DNA of 64,000 nucleotides from UA16 sp002292325 (lineage in GTDB: Bacteria; Bacteroidota; Bacteroidia; Flavobacteriales_D; Sanyastnellaceae), in assembly GCA_943788645.1 (NCBI GenBank), contig CALSRC010000004.1:124001-188000 (forward strand), in the 5' to 3' direction. This document shows positions 44,375 through 54,884 of this stretch, one piece after another. The notes beneath the pieces were generated by a model. It ran no database searches, was not told the DNA's origin, and was given only the letters and a program-made list of their open reading frames with translations. Within the stretch, counting starts at the first letter, position 1. Each line of letters begins with the position of its first letter. The position numbers and the translations under genes were made by a program.

Positions 44375-46093
44375 TTAAAATTGAAAGTAGATGAAAGGCT
44401 GAACTCCGGAAGCTAATCCGGCGTAAGCCAAGGCGAGTACAGCAAGTGAAACGGCCAATTGAACAAGGAGCGGGGCATGTGCAAAGCCACTTCGGTACTT
44501 CTTCTTTAATTGTTCGGGAATCAAATGAATTCCGAACCCGAATCCCATCAAACAGATTACAGGGGCATAACCGGTTGCAATTTCCATGAAAGGGCTGGTC
44601 CAAAATGCCGAACTCAAACGACCGATCATTTCATTGGCCGTGAACCATTCTGCCCAGATATCGTGGGGCCGGTCAAGTCCTTCCCAGCTGACATGGCTTC
44701 CCGAACGGAACCAAATTCGGGTGAACGTAATGAAATGAAACGTTAAGAAAACGCCCAATGCGCGTTTCCACCATTGCCGTCCCTTTTCCCAAGGGCTGAT
44801 GCGCCTCCAGCCTTTGTATACCACCAAACCCAGTCCATTTAATCCACCCCAAAGCACAAAATTCCAGCTTGCTCCGTGCCAAAGCCCCCCAAGTAACATG
44901 GTCATGATCAAGTTGACGTTTGTGCTCAGTCTTTGCCGGATGGATGGCACTGCATACCCTACTGCGACGAATATGATGAGGCTGCCGGCTGCAATTAATC
45001 GGTAGCCTGCGTTTGGGAGCATGAGCATGACGAAGCCTCCCAAAATGCAACCACTGATCAAGGTAAACATCGAGGCCCCCCGGTTTCCGCCCATCGGGAT
45101 GTACAAATAGTCCTTGAGCCAGCTTGAAAGACTGATGTGCCAGCGTTTCCAAAAGTCTCCAACGTTGCGCGCTTTGTAGGGTGATTTGAAATTCAAAGGC
45201 AAGCGAAAACCCATCAACAATGCGATTCCTATGGCCATATCCGTATACCCGCTGAAATCAGCGTACACCTGCAGACTATACGCATAGAGCGCCAGCAAAT
45301 TTTCAAAGCCGCTGAAAGATCCGGGCATAGCGAATACCCGATCGACAAGGTTGACGGCGAGGTAGTCTGCGAGCCAGATTTTTTTAAGAAGTCCGTTTAA
45401 GATCCAAAATACGCCCATCCCAAATTCTGCTTGAGTCAAGGCGTATGGACGGTGCAGTTGAGGAATGAAATCTTTGGCACGGACAATGGGTCCAGCCACG
45501 AGTTGCGGAAAGAAACTCACGAAAAAGCCAAAATCAAGAAAGCGTTTTTACGGGTTGAACATGCCCTCGGTAAACGTCGATGGCATAAGACATGGTTTGA
45601 AATGTGTAGAATGATATGCCAACGGGAAGCAAAATTTGATCCACCCGAAACGTGGTGCCCAAATGTGAATTCGCCCACTGTCCCAATGCCGCATGGGGTT
45701 GCGCCCAGTGTGCTCCCAACATGGGTTGCATGGCATCGGCGGATGAAGTACGCGTACTTAAAGTAGAGAAGGACTCCAAGATTGATGACCAAGCTCACCG
45801 CGAGCCAGCGCTTTCTGACAGTGCCATGGGTCCCTCCGATGCGCTTTCCAATGAGCCAATCGCAGCTGGTCGAAAAAAATAGCAGAGCAACGAACCAGCC
45901 ACTTGTTTTCCAATAGAAAAATAGACTGACCGCAAACAGGAAAGCATTGCGCGCCTGGATGCGTTTTTCCAATCGGTTTAATAGGCCGAACCCGATGATC
46001 ACAGGCCCACAGAAACAGCCAAAATGTTCCGTTCAAAAATGTGAAAGGAATTCCAGCGGCAGGGTCGAGCCAATCAAGGAACGAATCAATCAT
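44375..46093 (-). pseudogene. MBOAT-family O-acyltransferase (AlgI-like), frameshifted
   Basis: Reconstructed length ~570 residues in three frames. It starts at 46093 (MIDSFLDWLDPAAGIPFTFL) with membrane segments (FLFAVSLFFYWKTSGWFVAL). It continues as LLPVGISFYTFQTMSYAIDV and PQLVAGPIVRAKDFIPQL, and the last 381 residues (44375-45520) are one clean frame. The catalytic His lies in LLGGLWHGASWNFVLWG, and GDFWKRWHISLSSWLKDYL is the second family signature. MBOAT proteins move acyl groups (usually acetyl) across the inner membrane for O-acetylation of extracellular polysaccharides or peptidoglycan. It is the last gene of an overlapping operon with two SGNH hydrolases and a lytic transglycosylase. 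Indels occur near 45520, 45770 and 46010. Confidence 0.82.
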
Positions 46094-47362
46094 GGACCAA
46101 TGGATTTTGACCAGGATGTGTAGGAGTCGTGCCAGGCGGCAAAAGTATTTGGCTCATCTGAGTGTATCCAAATTTCGTAAAATGAATACCATCAGGTTTA
46201 TACCATGGATTCACCTCGGTTGTTCCGTTCTCCAAAGCCAATTCGATAGCTTTTCCGAAGTCCAAAAGCCTAAGTTATGCTGGTACGCATAATCTTGGAA
46301 GAATGCCTTGATGGTCTGCGATGCGCCTGCCATGGCCTTTAGATCATCGGCTAAAGGGGTATTGGTCATGAGCACTATCGCCGCACCGCTCTGTTGAAGC
46401 GCATTGATCAGTTGGGCATAATGGGATTGAAATTGCTCCATGTTCAGTCCATTGCCAACGATGGCATCATTCAGTCCCAAGCCCATAAAAATTAAATCGG
46501 GTTGCAAGGTCTTCAACAGGTCTTCCCATCCTTCCAATTTACTGGCATGGGAAGCTCGCAGCCCATTGTGACCCCACTCGTGGACGATGCATGTTGGCCC
46601 ATGAACGGGGGCTGATGTGTTCATTCTGCATACCAGATATCGCGGCCCCTTTCCGGAATGAATTCAATGGCGATCGTATCTGCAGGCTCAGACAATTCAA
46701 TTTGCCATCCATTTCCATTAGGCAAAGGGTTTGGATGTTTTTAATGGTGTATTTCCTGCCCATTTCCATTCATTGAATTGGGCATTTGTCCAAAGGGTTA
46801 GATGGGACGTGCGCACCCGGCTGGAATCTGGAAAGTAGCTGACGTGCTGAATCCAATGCTTATCTGGGTTTGAATTGTTTTTGGGGTGAGGACGAAATCC
46901 CTGTTGCTACGGGAGCATTATGTCGTGTCTGATCGTCTGTCTTGCCGAGCAGGTCTGCTTGTTCCATGCGCCGGTAAATTCTGTGCGGAAGTGGGTGGGT
47001 GGTGGTTTGGTATTGGCAATGCGATATGGAAGCATCAAACCTCTTGAGTGCTGCGTATTTGGCGCCCAGCCGCAAGTTCTTGCCGCAAGCCGTGCCCGAT
47101 CCATCCAGCTTGCACCGTGTGATCCGCCGATGTAGAGAATAACCAATGTTTCATCCTCCCGGTTGTCAATGGATTCCATTCGCTTGAACAATTGTTCAAA
47201 TGCAATGCCTTTATCTGGAATGCTCCACTCGATCAAAGATTGCGCATTGGCAGGGATGCGGATCCATAGAACCATCAGCATAGCTAACGGGAGTATTTGT
47301 CTACTCCTCATGATGCGCTGAATTTTCCTCTTCAAGATTCTTCGCGTTTTCGAATTGATCAA
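46086..47362 (-). pseudogene. SGNH/GDSL-type hydrolase 2, frameshifted
   Basis: About 420 residues in several frames. The N-terminus has a signal peptide (ILPLAMLMVLWIRIPANAQ). The SGNH blocks are readable: block I ILYIGGSHGASWMDRAR (Ser nucleophile in GGSH), block III IFMGLGLNDAIVG, and block V KPDGIHFTKFGY with the catalytic Asp and His. The stop (46086-46088) overlaps the MBOAT start (46093), and the start overlaps the end of the preceding SGNH gene by 4 bases. Such proteins act as O-acetyltransferases or esterases together with MBOAT partners (AlgI/AlgJ or PatA/PatB logic). Catalytic residues survive, so indels are probably sequence errors. Confidence 0.72.
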
Positions 47363-48886
47363 TTTGCCACATGGCCCATTCTGTTTTGAATCGATTGACG
47401 AAAAAGTTCGGATATTTCTCTGGCTCCGGTTGTCGTAAAGTGAATGTGGTCAGAACTGGCCAGCGCGGGTGAAGATTGAACCCAAGCCGCCATACTGCCT
47501 GCTCCCCCCATCACTTCAAAGATGTCCCAGTAGAGAGCGTTATGTTCAAGCGTTGCTTGTTTCAAGGCATTTCGAATGGCAGGTAATTGCGCATAGGTCT
47601 CCATTCGAGTGGAGACTTTATGCGCCATGTCCGAAGGTCCCATCACCACATACGGGAAACGCCTGGAAGCAGTTGATTGAACAAGCGAATTTGTGAGGCA
47701 AACCAACCACCAAAGCGCTTTATGCTCGCAGGGTCCGTCAGGTAAGGCACTGCATTTCCGCCGATTGGAGCATGATCAATCCTGTCCTGAAACCCTTCGA
47801 ATTGTTGAGTGAGTTGAGTTCGGTTCAACGATCGAAAAAGGGTTCCAGAGCTTCCTCGCATGGCGATGTTGTGCACCACAATTCCCTGAATCTCGCCACA
47901 TACCGACCCCGTCTACTTCGGGAACCTCTCCTGAAAAGCTGAGCCGCAATGATTCAAACTCCATGGAGTCAAGTGACGGAAGGGGGATGTCAATGCGACG
48001 AGCGAAGCTATCCGCTTCAAGTTCGATGATACGTTCGGCGAATGAATTCAATTGATAATGCAATTGTCCCCCGGAATCGACTTGTCCAAGCAACCAGCTC
48101 ACCTGATTGAAGGACGATTTCGGAGATAACTCTTTGGATGGGGTTCAAAAGTTAGGTGAGGTAAAACGCTATCCAGGCTGCTCTGATTGGGATGGGTCGC
48201 AAAGGCTGCCATTATTCCAAAGCGGTCGTGAACAATTGCAGTATCCTGACGCCCATATTATGGCGTGTCGAACCCATCCATCAGACCACGTATGACGCAT
48301 GGCGAGCGAGGGAATGGGTTGGCAACGGTGAAATCAGGCCAGGGCCGCTGCCACCCCTGATTGATTGCCATTTGTTGCGCAATGGACCTGTGATACGATC
48401 GCCTTCTATTTGTGAGTCACCAAAGTGAAAAACATGGATGGGTGGCTGCCGTGGGGGTTCATTGAGTTGCTCGAAAAAGCCGGCCAATGAGACGAAAGCA
48501 GCATCACTTCCTGACAATTGGAGGTTCTCATGAAGATAGTCATCAACGACTTTACGGTCATATGCCCGATCGCTCCCCAAGGGCTCCTCCGGCTTTACCA
48601 CCGATGCCGTGGCTTGTTCAGGTTCAGGTTTGGTATATGGAGGCGTTGTGGACTGTACCAATGAATCGCTGGAAGCGTATTCCTCCAAGATGGCCTGTAC
48701 ATTTTCGGGCGATATCTGCTGAGATTCAATGGTCCACGATGACCATCTTGGCCAATCATCCAGGTGTTCAGAAAGATTCAGTGGTCGGGAAAGAAACGCA
48801 CAAACCGCCAATAAAAGAGCAGACAAAAATACCGCAGTTCTGCGAATAGAATGCGGTGGGTTCTTTATGGGATTCTCGGAATGCAT
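47359..48886 (-). pseudogene. SGNH/GDSL-type hydrolase 1, frameshifted
   Basis: About 505 residues. The first ~200 are in one frame: an N-terminal membrane anchor (TAVFLSALLLAVCAFLSRPL), a Ser/Glu-rich linker, and block I HVFHFGDSQIEGDRITGPL. The middle part (SFAERIIELEADSFARRIDI) and end (IGGNAVPYL as block III-like; ASSDHIHFTTTGAREISELF as block V) lie in other frames. The end from 47706 to 47359 is clean. It probably works on the periplasmic side of the inner membrane as an acetyl transferase or esterase paired with the MBOAT protein. Its ATG at 48886 lies inside the end of the transglycosylase gene (22-base overlap). Confidence 0.72.
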
Positions 48887-50078
48887 AGGACTTGGCCAAT
48901 GCGAATGTAATCCTTGATTCCATTGATTTCAGTGATCCATTCAGGAGTTGTTCCAGGATATCTTTTGGAAATATTCCATAGTGTATCACCTTCTTTTACT
49001 TCGTGCAAGAGGCACTTGATCCCTTCGTCATAGGCAGCGGATTCTGCGATGGGACTCGTCCAAAGTCTCCAAAGGAATTGTTGTGGAAGCATCCGTTGAA
49101 ATTGTACTTTGTGAAGCCAGGCGGTCCCAGGACTGGAAGTCGAACTTGACGGTTGGTCAATTCTTCACAGCCAATGGAAATTGCCGATCCACCATGGAAT
49201 GAGCTGATTCAATTCAGTCTCAGTCATGGACATTTGCTTTAACACATCGCTTCGAAGGACGATTTGATTGCAAGGCAAAGCATTCCATTCGGCCATTAGT
49301 TGAACCCAGTCAAGCGAGCGATCCTCTAATTGGACATTGACCATCAAGCGGGCTGAATGACCTTGTAAAGTGCCAACCACTCATCCAAATCAGCATCGTA
49401 GCCGGGGTTTGCCTGTCCACCGTGTGGCATTGGCCATGCCCTTGACGTACGCCACAAGAACACGCTCAGGGTTTTCAGGAAATCTACGCTGTAATTTTAA
49501 AAGGGAAGAGATAGCCGCTTGGGTTGATTTATCTGGGATGAAGCGTTCGTCCTATTTTCGAACTGATGGTCAGCCCCTGGTTCAGTGCGAGTTCCTTGGT
49601 GTTGTTCCAGAGTCCAGCATTTTGACTTCCATTGCTGTGGGCATGATTGAATTGGTTCACTAAGGCAGGCAGCCAAATAAAGGAGTGGGGGAGGTTTGAT
49701 TTTGAAAAGTGGGTTTCCAGGTCGGCTTTATACAGGCTGTAAAAGCGCATGGAGTTGACGGAGTCGGAGTGCATTTTCACCCATGAGCACCTGCATTGCA
49801 AGGTTTTCTATGGCTTTGCTTTCTCCCCAAGGTTGCAACGCTTCTTCTAATACGTCAAGCGCAGGGACTTGCGATTTAAGCGCAGGAGTTTTGCTCACTG
49901 ATTCGAACGGGAAGCGAGATTGAAAAGAAGCAAAGTCTGCGTAATGCGTGCGTTCATCAAAAGAGCCTTCCCACTTTTTTATGGTCTCTTGTGAGACACC
50001 TGACAGGGTGGCTGAATGCATACCAATTAGCAGCAAGCCAATGCTCAAAATATGCTGTTGGTGGATTGCAAAACGCAT
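48865..50078 (-). pseudogene. Lytic transglycosylase with C-terminal LysM domain, frameshifted
   Basis: About 400 residues. A signal peptide at 50078 (HILSIGLLLIGMHSATLSG) is followed by a MltD/SLT-like domain with FIWLPALVNQFNHAHSNGSQ and NAGLW, which correspond to the family's LP...GLW core. AAISSLLKLQRRFPENPERV and VAYVKGMANATRWTG are the typical later helices. The protein ends in a LysM module (HEVKEGDTLWNISKRYPGTT) and stops at 48865. It cuts peptidoglycan glycan strands, forming 1,6-anhydroMurNAc ends; LysM binds the glycan. As first gene of the operon with SGNH/MBOAT genes, it links the locus to peptidoglycan. O-acetylation of MurNAc blocks lytic transglycosylases, a plausible reason for the linkage (inference). 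Confidence 0.75.
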
Positions 50079-50204
50079 GGCCCAAAGGTATCCTAGTTCG
50101 AGAAAACTTTGATGGAAGATTCGTCGGAACGTCTGTTAGTTTGAATAACTAGCCTGATTAGTATAATAAATAGATGAGTATTTTTATTTAGCTTTGAAAT
50201 GATT

Positions 50205-50212
50205 TATATTTG
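50205..50212 (+). promoter_or_regulatory. Possible -7 element of the candidate small RNA
   Basis: TATATTTG matches TAnnTTTG and lies 6 bases before the first paired base of the RNA structure at 50218, the expected distance to a transcription start. No TTG is present 19-21 bases upstream (TTT instead), so the match is partial. Confidence 0.45.
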
Positions 50213-50217
50213 AGTAC

Positions 50218-50301
50218 AGGTCATGGGACGGTTACGTCCTTGGAGGACCTAGTTGTGAATCGTAGTGAAGCATCTGCAACGGCGGATGCTTCATTTTTTT
50301 T
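50218..50301 (+). ncRNA. Candidate small RNA with two hairpins
   Basis: AGGTC (50218-50222) pairs with GACCT (50246-50250) and encloses a perfect hairpin GGACG-GTTA-CGTCC (50226-50239). A 15-base single-stranded linker leads to the terminator hairpin (50266-50293) with a T8 tail. A -7 element lies just upstream. The ~84-base unit contains no ORF and sits alone between two genes that point away from it, so it cannot be their untranslated region on the left side. On the right it ends 48 bases before the next gene. Confidence 0.55.
50266..50301 (+). terminator. Rho-independent terminator
   Basis: TGAAGCATC (50266-50274) pairs perfectly with GATGCTTCA (50285-50293); ten-base loop; followed by eight T. 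It is the strongest single terminator in the window. Confidence 0.85.
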
Positions 50302-50348
50302 ACGCAATTTGAACTGAACAATCCGCGCCGTGGAGTCGTTTCTTAGGT

Positions 50349-50909
50349 ATGAAAATGCACCGTTTAGAAAGCAAGCAATGGCTTCCAATTACATTGCAGG
50401 AGGCGTGGGATTTTTTCAGTGTTCCTGCAAATTTGGATCGTATTACACCCGAGGACATGTCCTTCGAAATTCTTACTGGTGCAGAGCGAGCCTCACCTAT
50501 CGCCGGTCAGATTATTTCGCTACCGCATTCGGCCCGTTTTGAGCATTCCCATGAATTGGGTGACCGAAATAACGCATGTCGTTGCCGGGGTCTTACTTCA
50601 TTGATGAACAGCGGTTTGGGCCTTATAGATTTTGGCATCACGTGCACCGATTCAACGAGTCAAGATGGAGGCGTGCTTGATGGAAGATACTCTGCACTAT
50701 GCACTTCCCGGGGGATGTGCTTGGGGAATTTGGAGGAGCTTCGTTCACAAGAAGGTGCACGGCATTTTTGACTTCACCGGAAGCAGAGTTGAATCGAGAT
50801 TTTCCCGGCCTGCGAAAGCCTCAATAATGGCAAAGAACGTTTGCTGCCCAAGCTGCCATCAGAAGATCTGGGCTTTGCTTTGGCCTCGAACCCAAGTGAG
50901 GATATGTAG
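50349..50909 (+). pseudogene. SRPBCC (START-like / cyclase-dehydrase) protein, frameshifted
   Basis: About 170-185 residues. The first part is clean (MHRLESKQWLPITLQEAWDF then PANLDRITPEDMSFEI). Further pieces (YRIRPVLSIPMNWVTEITHV, DEQRFGPYRFWHHVHRFNES, EDTLHYALPGGCAWGIWRSF, KKVHGIFDF) match the SRPBCC group of Bacteroidota proteins that bind hydrophobic ligands in a helix-grip cavity. An end at 50827 (LRKPQ stop) or, after one more indel, at 50909 (PKLPSEDLGFALASNPSEDM) is possible; I use the second. No signal peptide. Specific ligand unknown. At least four indels. Confidence 0.7.
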
Positions 50910-50971
50910 CCTGCTGAGGCCGCTGATTAATTTTTGGGAAGGATAGCTTGGGATCGGCGTTGAAGTCCAAG

Positions 50972-51300
50972 TCAATTTGCTTTCACGCGCAGCTTGACAC
51001 TCGCGTAGAATGAGAGTTCGCCAGATGCTACAGAACGTTCAGTTTCTCCCCAGAGCTTGGTCCAGAAATCCGTGATTTTCGGAACGCGTTCTCTTGCGGT
51101 AGATGACATGAGCACCGTTTTCCGGGATAGCGGAAAACGACTGTTGTGACATAGACCGTGTATTCGCTTGTAATTCTGGCTGTCGCAACCGACATGGACT
51201 GTCCAACCTTCTGTTCTGCAGCATGGAGGCGATGTAGGAGCACACATCGTGCTCCAACGTGACCTCCCATCACTTTGAATTGTCTTTCGCTTTCCATCAT
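50972..51300 (-). pseudogene. Small unknown protein, frameshifted
   Basis: Not recognised. The ATG at 51300 starts MMESERQFKVMGGHVG, and a second frame supplies TDFWTKLWGETERSVASGEL and FYASVKLRVKAN with the stop at 50972. Together they would give ~107 residues, with one or two indels near 51080-51260. There is no signal peptide or membrane segment. It begins just downstream of the metalloprotease terminator, so it probably has its own promoter. Confidence 0.35.
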
Positions 51301-51322
51301 TGTTCCGAATTTAGGAACAGAG

Positions 51323-51366
51323 AAAAAAGGCGGAAACGCCTCAGGAGAGGAGATTCCGCTTTTTTC
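51323..51366 (-). terminator. Terminator after the metalloprotease gene
   Basis: AAAAAAG-GCGGAA and TTCCGCTTTTTT form an inverted repeat with an 18-base loop that is itself partly self-complementary. It lies 22 bases after the metalloprotease stop (51388). T runs exist on both strands, so it could act in either direction. Confidence 0.65.
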
Positions 51367-51387
51367 TTCACACCTTTTCCACAGATT

Positions 51388-54042
51388 TCAACCGAGATGA
51401 GCGATGAGTTGTTGCATCACGCTTCCAAGGCTTTTTCGATGAAGAACAGCGATGTGGTCTCGATGCGCTCGGGTCATGCCATCGGCGAACGTCGCGTTTC
51501 GTTGATCGCGTTGAATTCTCTTCAATGTTGACAAGTGCCATGGACTGTGTAATCACATCGTATTTCGTTTTTGGATCGAGGACCTTGAGCACAACGACCT
51601 TGACGTATTCAATCTGCAAGTTGCTGCCGCTGGGTATTCACCGAGCTTCTCAAGTCCGCTTTGAAAATCGCATCGGTCAAGGCTCTCATGTGTTCATCGA
51701 ATGCCGTAGGTGTTTCCATATTCAGCGGCATCGATAGATTCGCTGCAGTACCCGTGGGTGGAGCAAATGACGCAACGCATTCTTTTGCGCTGAGGCGATT
51801 CGAGCGTGGATCTTGGGGTCCTCTGGCTGAGCGAAGAAACCAAATCCTCGTCGCTGGCTTTGCAGGTAGCCGTATACGATTCGGCACCGTCAAAGGCATC
51901 TGGGGGCGAAGGCATATGTCGCTAAGGCCTTCATGCGCTTCTTTTGATCCACTTCGGATACCGGTTGGAGCGGAGCCTCCGTTTGCTGCGAAGGATGCGC
52001 GCGGTTGTAGCGAACTCCGCCAATTTGCCGCGTCATCACGCCCAGTTGCGTGATGTATTCTCCCGTTAAGGTGAGGTAGGCCCGTCGCACTTCTTGAAAG
52101 CTAGACTGCTCGTCTCCCGCATATTCATTGATGATGTTCGGCAACAAATCATTGACCAAATCACACCGTTCGTGGCGTACGCTACGGGGTCATCTGAAAG
52201 GTCGTAGATGTTGACATCCGGATTCATCCCTCCACCCGGTCGGCGCATGTCATCGGCGTCATTGCCAAAAACCAAATCGGGATCATTGGATTTGCCGCAA
52301 TATCGTTTCGAGTCGTTCGGCTTCTTCAGCATCGCATTGGAACACTGGCGGAATAGCCGTAATCAATGACCCACTTATCATAAGGTCCTGGGGCATCATC
52401 GAAAAATTTCGTCTGCTCTTCCTTGTTTCGTCGCAAAATTGATGGAAGGATAATCCATCACACTGTTGGACATTCCCTCAGCGTTGACAATTTCAGCGTT
52501 CTTTGAGGTCGATGGCGTTTGCATGGTTGATCCTGCCATGTTGTGGCTCAATCCGAGTGTTGCCCTACTTCGTGGAGCACAAGGCGATGAAGTGTTTCAC
52601 GTGTGAATTTCTCTTGGTCATCGTCATTGAACGAACGCACGCGAGAGCGGCCGCGCCAAAAAGTGTTTGCTGCGCATGGACAGATCCTGCGTCGCATCGG
52701 TGAATGAACTCCGCATATTGAGCGCGGACGAAGGTGCGGATTTGTTCTTCCGTCCAATCCTCGTACCCTGCGTTCTGAAATACTTCTGACCGCCAAAGCC
52801 GGCCGGTCATTCCGCTCCACTCCAACATGATGTCGGCACCAATATCTCGCCCGTTCTTGGGTCCACAAAGCTCGGTCCGTAGCCGCTGTAACGCGGGCTA
52901 GGGGAGGACGTCCAACGCAACACGTTGTAGCGGATATCCCCGGCATCCCATTCGGCCGTATCGGGCTGAACTTTGACCTGTACAGCATTTTCGTACCCGA
53001 TCAATTCGAATGCTTGGTTCCATTTTTCGACGCCCGTTTGGATGTATTCTCTGAATTCGTAGGGCGTGGTATTCTCAATCCACCAAACAATGGGCTTTAC
53101 AGGAGTGCTGACATTGCCGCATCGGGATCCTGTTTCTCAAGGCGCCACCGGTGGATCATGTCCTTCCATGGGGTGGATGATGTCGGAGGTCATGTCCTCT
53201 GTTTGGGTAGCGAAATACCCGATGCGCTGCATCGTCGGGCCGAGGCGTAAACCCATCATCCGGAAGATTCAGAATGCTGTGCTGGTAGCGAACGGTGATC
53301 GCGCGTGCATCCTTCAATCGCGGCCCCACCAACTTTCGGGAGCAGGATTATCGTAAACATAATCAACAGTAACCTCGGTATTTTCTGGGTAGTTGTTGAT
53401 GCTGTGGATTTTGGATCTTGTCGCGCGATAGTTTGCCCAAGACGGATTCACCTGGCTTCCGCGATGGCGCTTTTGATCATTTCCAACTCCTTCTTTCAAA
53501 AACAAGCGTCACCATTCGCAATCGCGTAAACCGTTTTCGATCGAGTCAATGCCTTCGATGTTGAGACTCGCAATGATTGGCGTATTGATATTGGCTTCCT
53601 TGCGCTTTGGCCAAGGGAGATTCAGATCGAAATAATAATTGGTGTTTTCCGCATGAATTTCGATTCGGTCGAAGTGCTTATGAAACGTAATGACCTTGCT
53701 GTTGCGATAGCTGCCGCGGGTATAGCCCGATTCCGCTACACCGTCTTCGACGTGCGAAAAGTAGATGAACGGTTTCTCCAACATGCTGTCGGGGATCGCC
53801 ATCCAGCCTTTGCCGTTGGTGGTGTCGGAGTAAAGCGTAAAAAGTCCTTCGATCTTGTTGCAAGACTCAGTGAGTTCTTTCATGCTTTTGATATCTGACT
53901 TATCAGCTTTTCCTTTTGGCGCAGAGGCATTGCTTTTTTTGCCTTTGTCCTTGCGTCCTCGTTGAGCAGTCGCCTCGGGAATGGCGGTCAATGAAATCAA
54001 GGCTATCATCGTCAAGGCCAATGCCTTAAGAGAATACTTCAT
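51388..54042 (-). pseudogene. Zinc-dependent metalloprotease (DUF5118/DUF5117/DUF4953 type), frameshifted
   Basis: About 885 residues over many frames, matching the size of this Bacteroidota family. The ATG at 54042 gives a signal peptide (ALALTMIALISLTAIPEATA). A Lys/Gly-rich linker and a DUF5118-like domain follow (CNKIEGLFTLYSDTTNGKGW, HFDRIEIHAENTNYYFDLNL). The middle has VDYVYDNPAPESWWGRD, then DIRYNVLRWTSSPSPRYSGY and GPSFVDPRTGEIL. The zinc site, LVLHEVG near 52560, becomes HEVGHTLGLSHNM when one base is added, a perfect metzincin HExxHxxGxxH. The C-terminal part has YLTLTGEYITQLGVMTRQIG and ends LGSVMQQLIAHLG. It is a secreted or periplasmic protease; targets unknown. At least ten indels; the intact motif order argues against real decay. 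Confidence 0.82.
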
Positions 54043-54149
54043 GGTATAGGTTTAAGTTTGGGTTGTTTCAATTTGGCACACTAAGTAGTTCGGCGGACCA
54101 GAACAACCAGTGCGTGGGCAAGTTAAGTCAAACTTGACCAATTGGAAGG

Positions 54150-54884
54150 TTACTTAAACCCTCGTTCATCCTTGATTTGTTCATAGGCATTTTGAATCGC
54201 AATAAACCGTTCTTTCGCCTGATTTCGGTGGGTTTCGCCGAGATCCAGCACCTTGTCTGGATGGTACTTGACAGCAAGTTTTCGATAGGCCTTCTTGACT
54301 TCTGCATGCGTCGAGTTCACGTCTATTTCCAGAACCTTGTAAGGATTGGGGCTCCCCGCTTGGAACATTTCTTCGATGCTTCTCAGGTCGCCGGCCGGAA
54401 TGGCCATCCACCCTGCTATTTCGCGAATCAATGCGATTTCTGAGGTGTGTATCTGTCCGTCGGACTGCGCAATACCAAACAAATACTGCAGCAGAAGCAG
54501 GCGTTTGGAGAGGTCCATATGGTGACGAATTTGGTCAGCGACGTCTCGAACTTGAAAGTCCTGTTTCAAAACATCACGCAACATCAATGTTAGCTGGTCG
54601 CCCTGTTGTGAACCGAAATTTTTACGCAGGAACGACTTGACAAAATCCAATTCGGCTTTCAAAACCCGGTTGTCCGCTTTCATTACCGCGGCACTCAGAA
54701 CGAGCAAGGACAAGCTGAAGTCTCCAGGTCGGGTCCTATTTGAGCGATTGGTATTGGACGATCCCTCGTCGGGTTCGCCATTGTCCATCAACATTTTGCC
54801 AAGCGTGAAGGCAAGGATCCCCCAGATAGGGCCTCCAATCGCCCAGCCAATGGCGCCTCCTATCCACTTGCCGTATCCGCTCAC
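54150..54884 (-). CDS. TerB / DnaJ-domain protein (DjlA-like)
   Basis: 244 aa if started at the GTG at 54884. An N-terminal glycine-rich hydrophobic stretch (IGGAIGWAIGGPIWGILAFT) could be a membrane anchor, as in DjlA. A TerB-like helical domain follows (~55-170: FSLSLLVLSAAVMKADNRVL ... IAQSDGQIHTSEIALIREIA). The last ~70 residues are a J domain with HPD in YRKLAVKYHPDKVLD. J domains stimulate the ATPase of DnaK. The open frame actually runs on into htpG (54150-55958). I interpret that as the result of one extra base in a C run at 54900-54903; with it removed HtpG ends at 54881 and this protein starts within a GTGA overlap. Confidence 0.78.
   Translation of the reverse strand: MSGYGKWIGGAIGWAIGGPIWGILAFTLGKMLMDNGEPDEGSSNTNRSNRTRPGDFSLSLLVLSAAVMKADNRVLKAELDFVKSFLRKNFGSQQGDQLTLMLRDVLKQDFQVRDVADQIRHHMDLSKRLLLLQYLFGIAQSDGQIHTSEIALIREIAGWMAIPAGDLRSIEEMFQAGSPNPYKVLEIDVNSTHAEVKKAYRKLAVKYHPDKVLDLGETHRNQAKERFIAIQNAYEQIKDERGFK

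Noticed and set aside
51259..52053. Plus-strand ORFs of 90-130 codons in the metalloprotease region
   Set aside because: They are shadows. The minus-strand frames hold recognisable metalloprotease segments at the same places.
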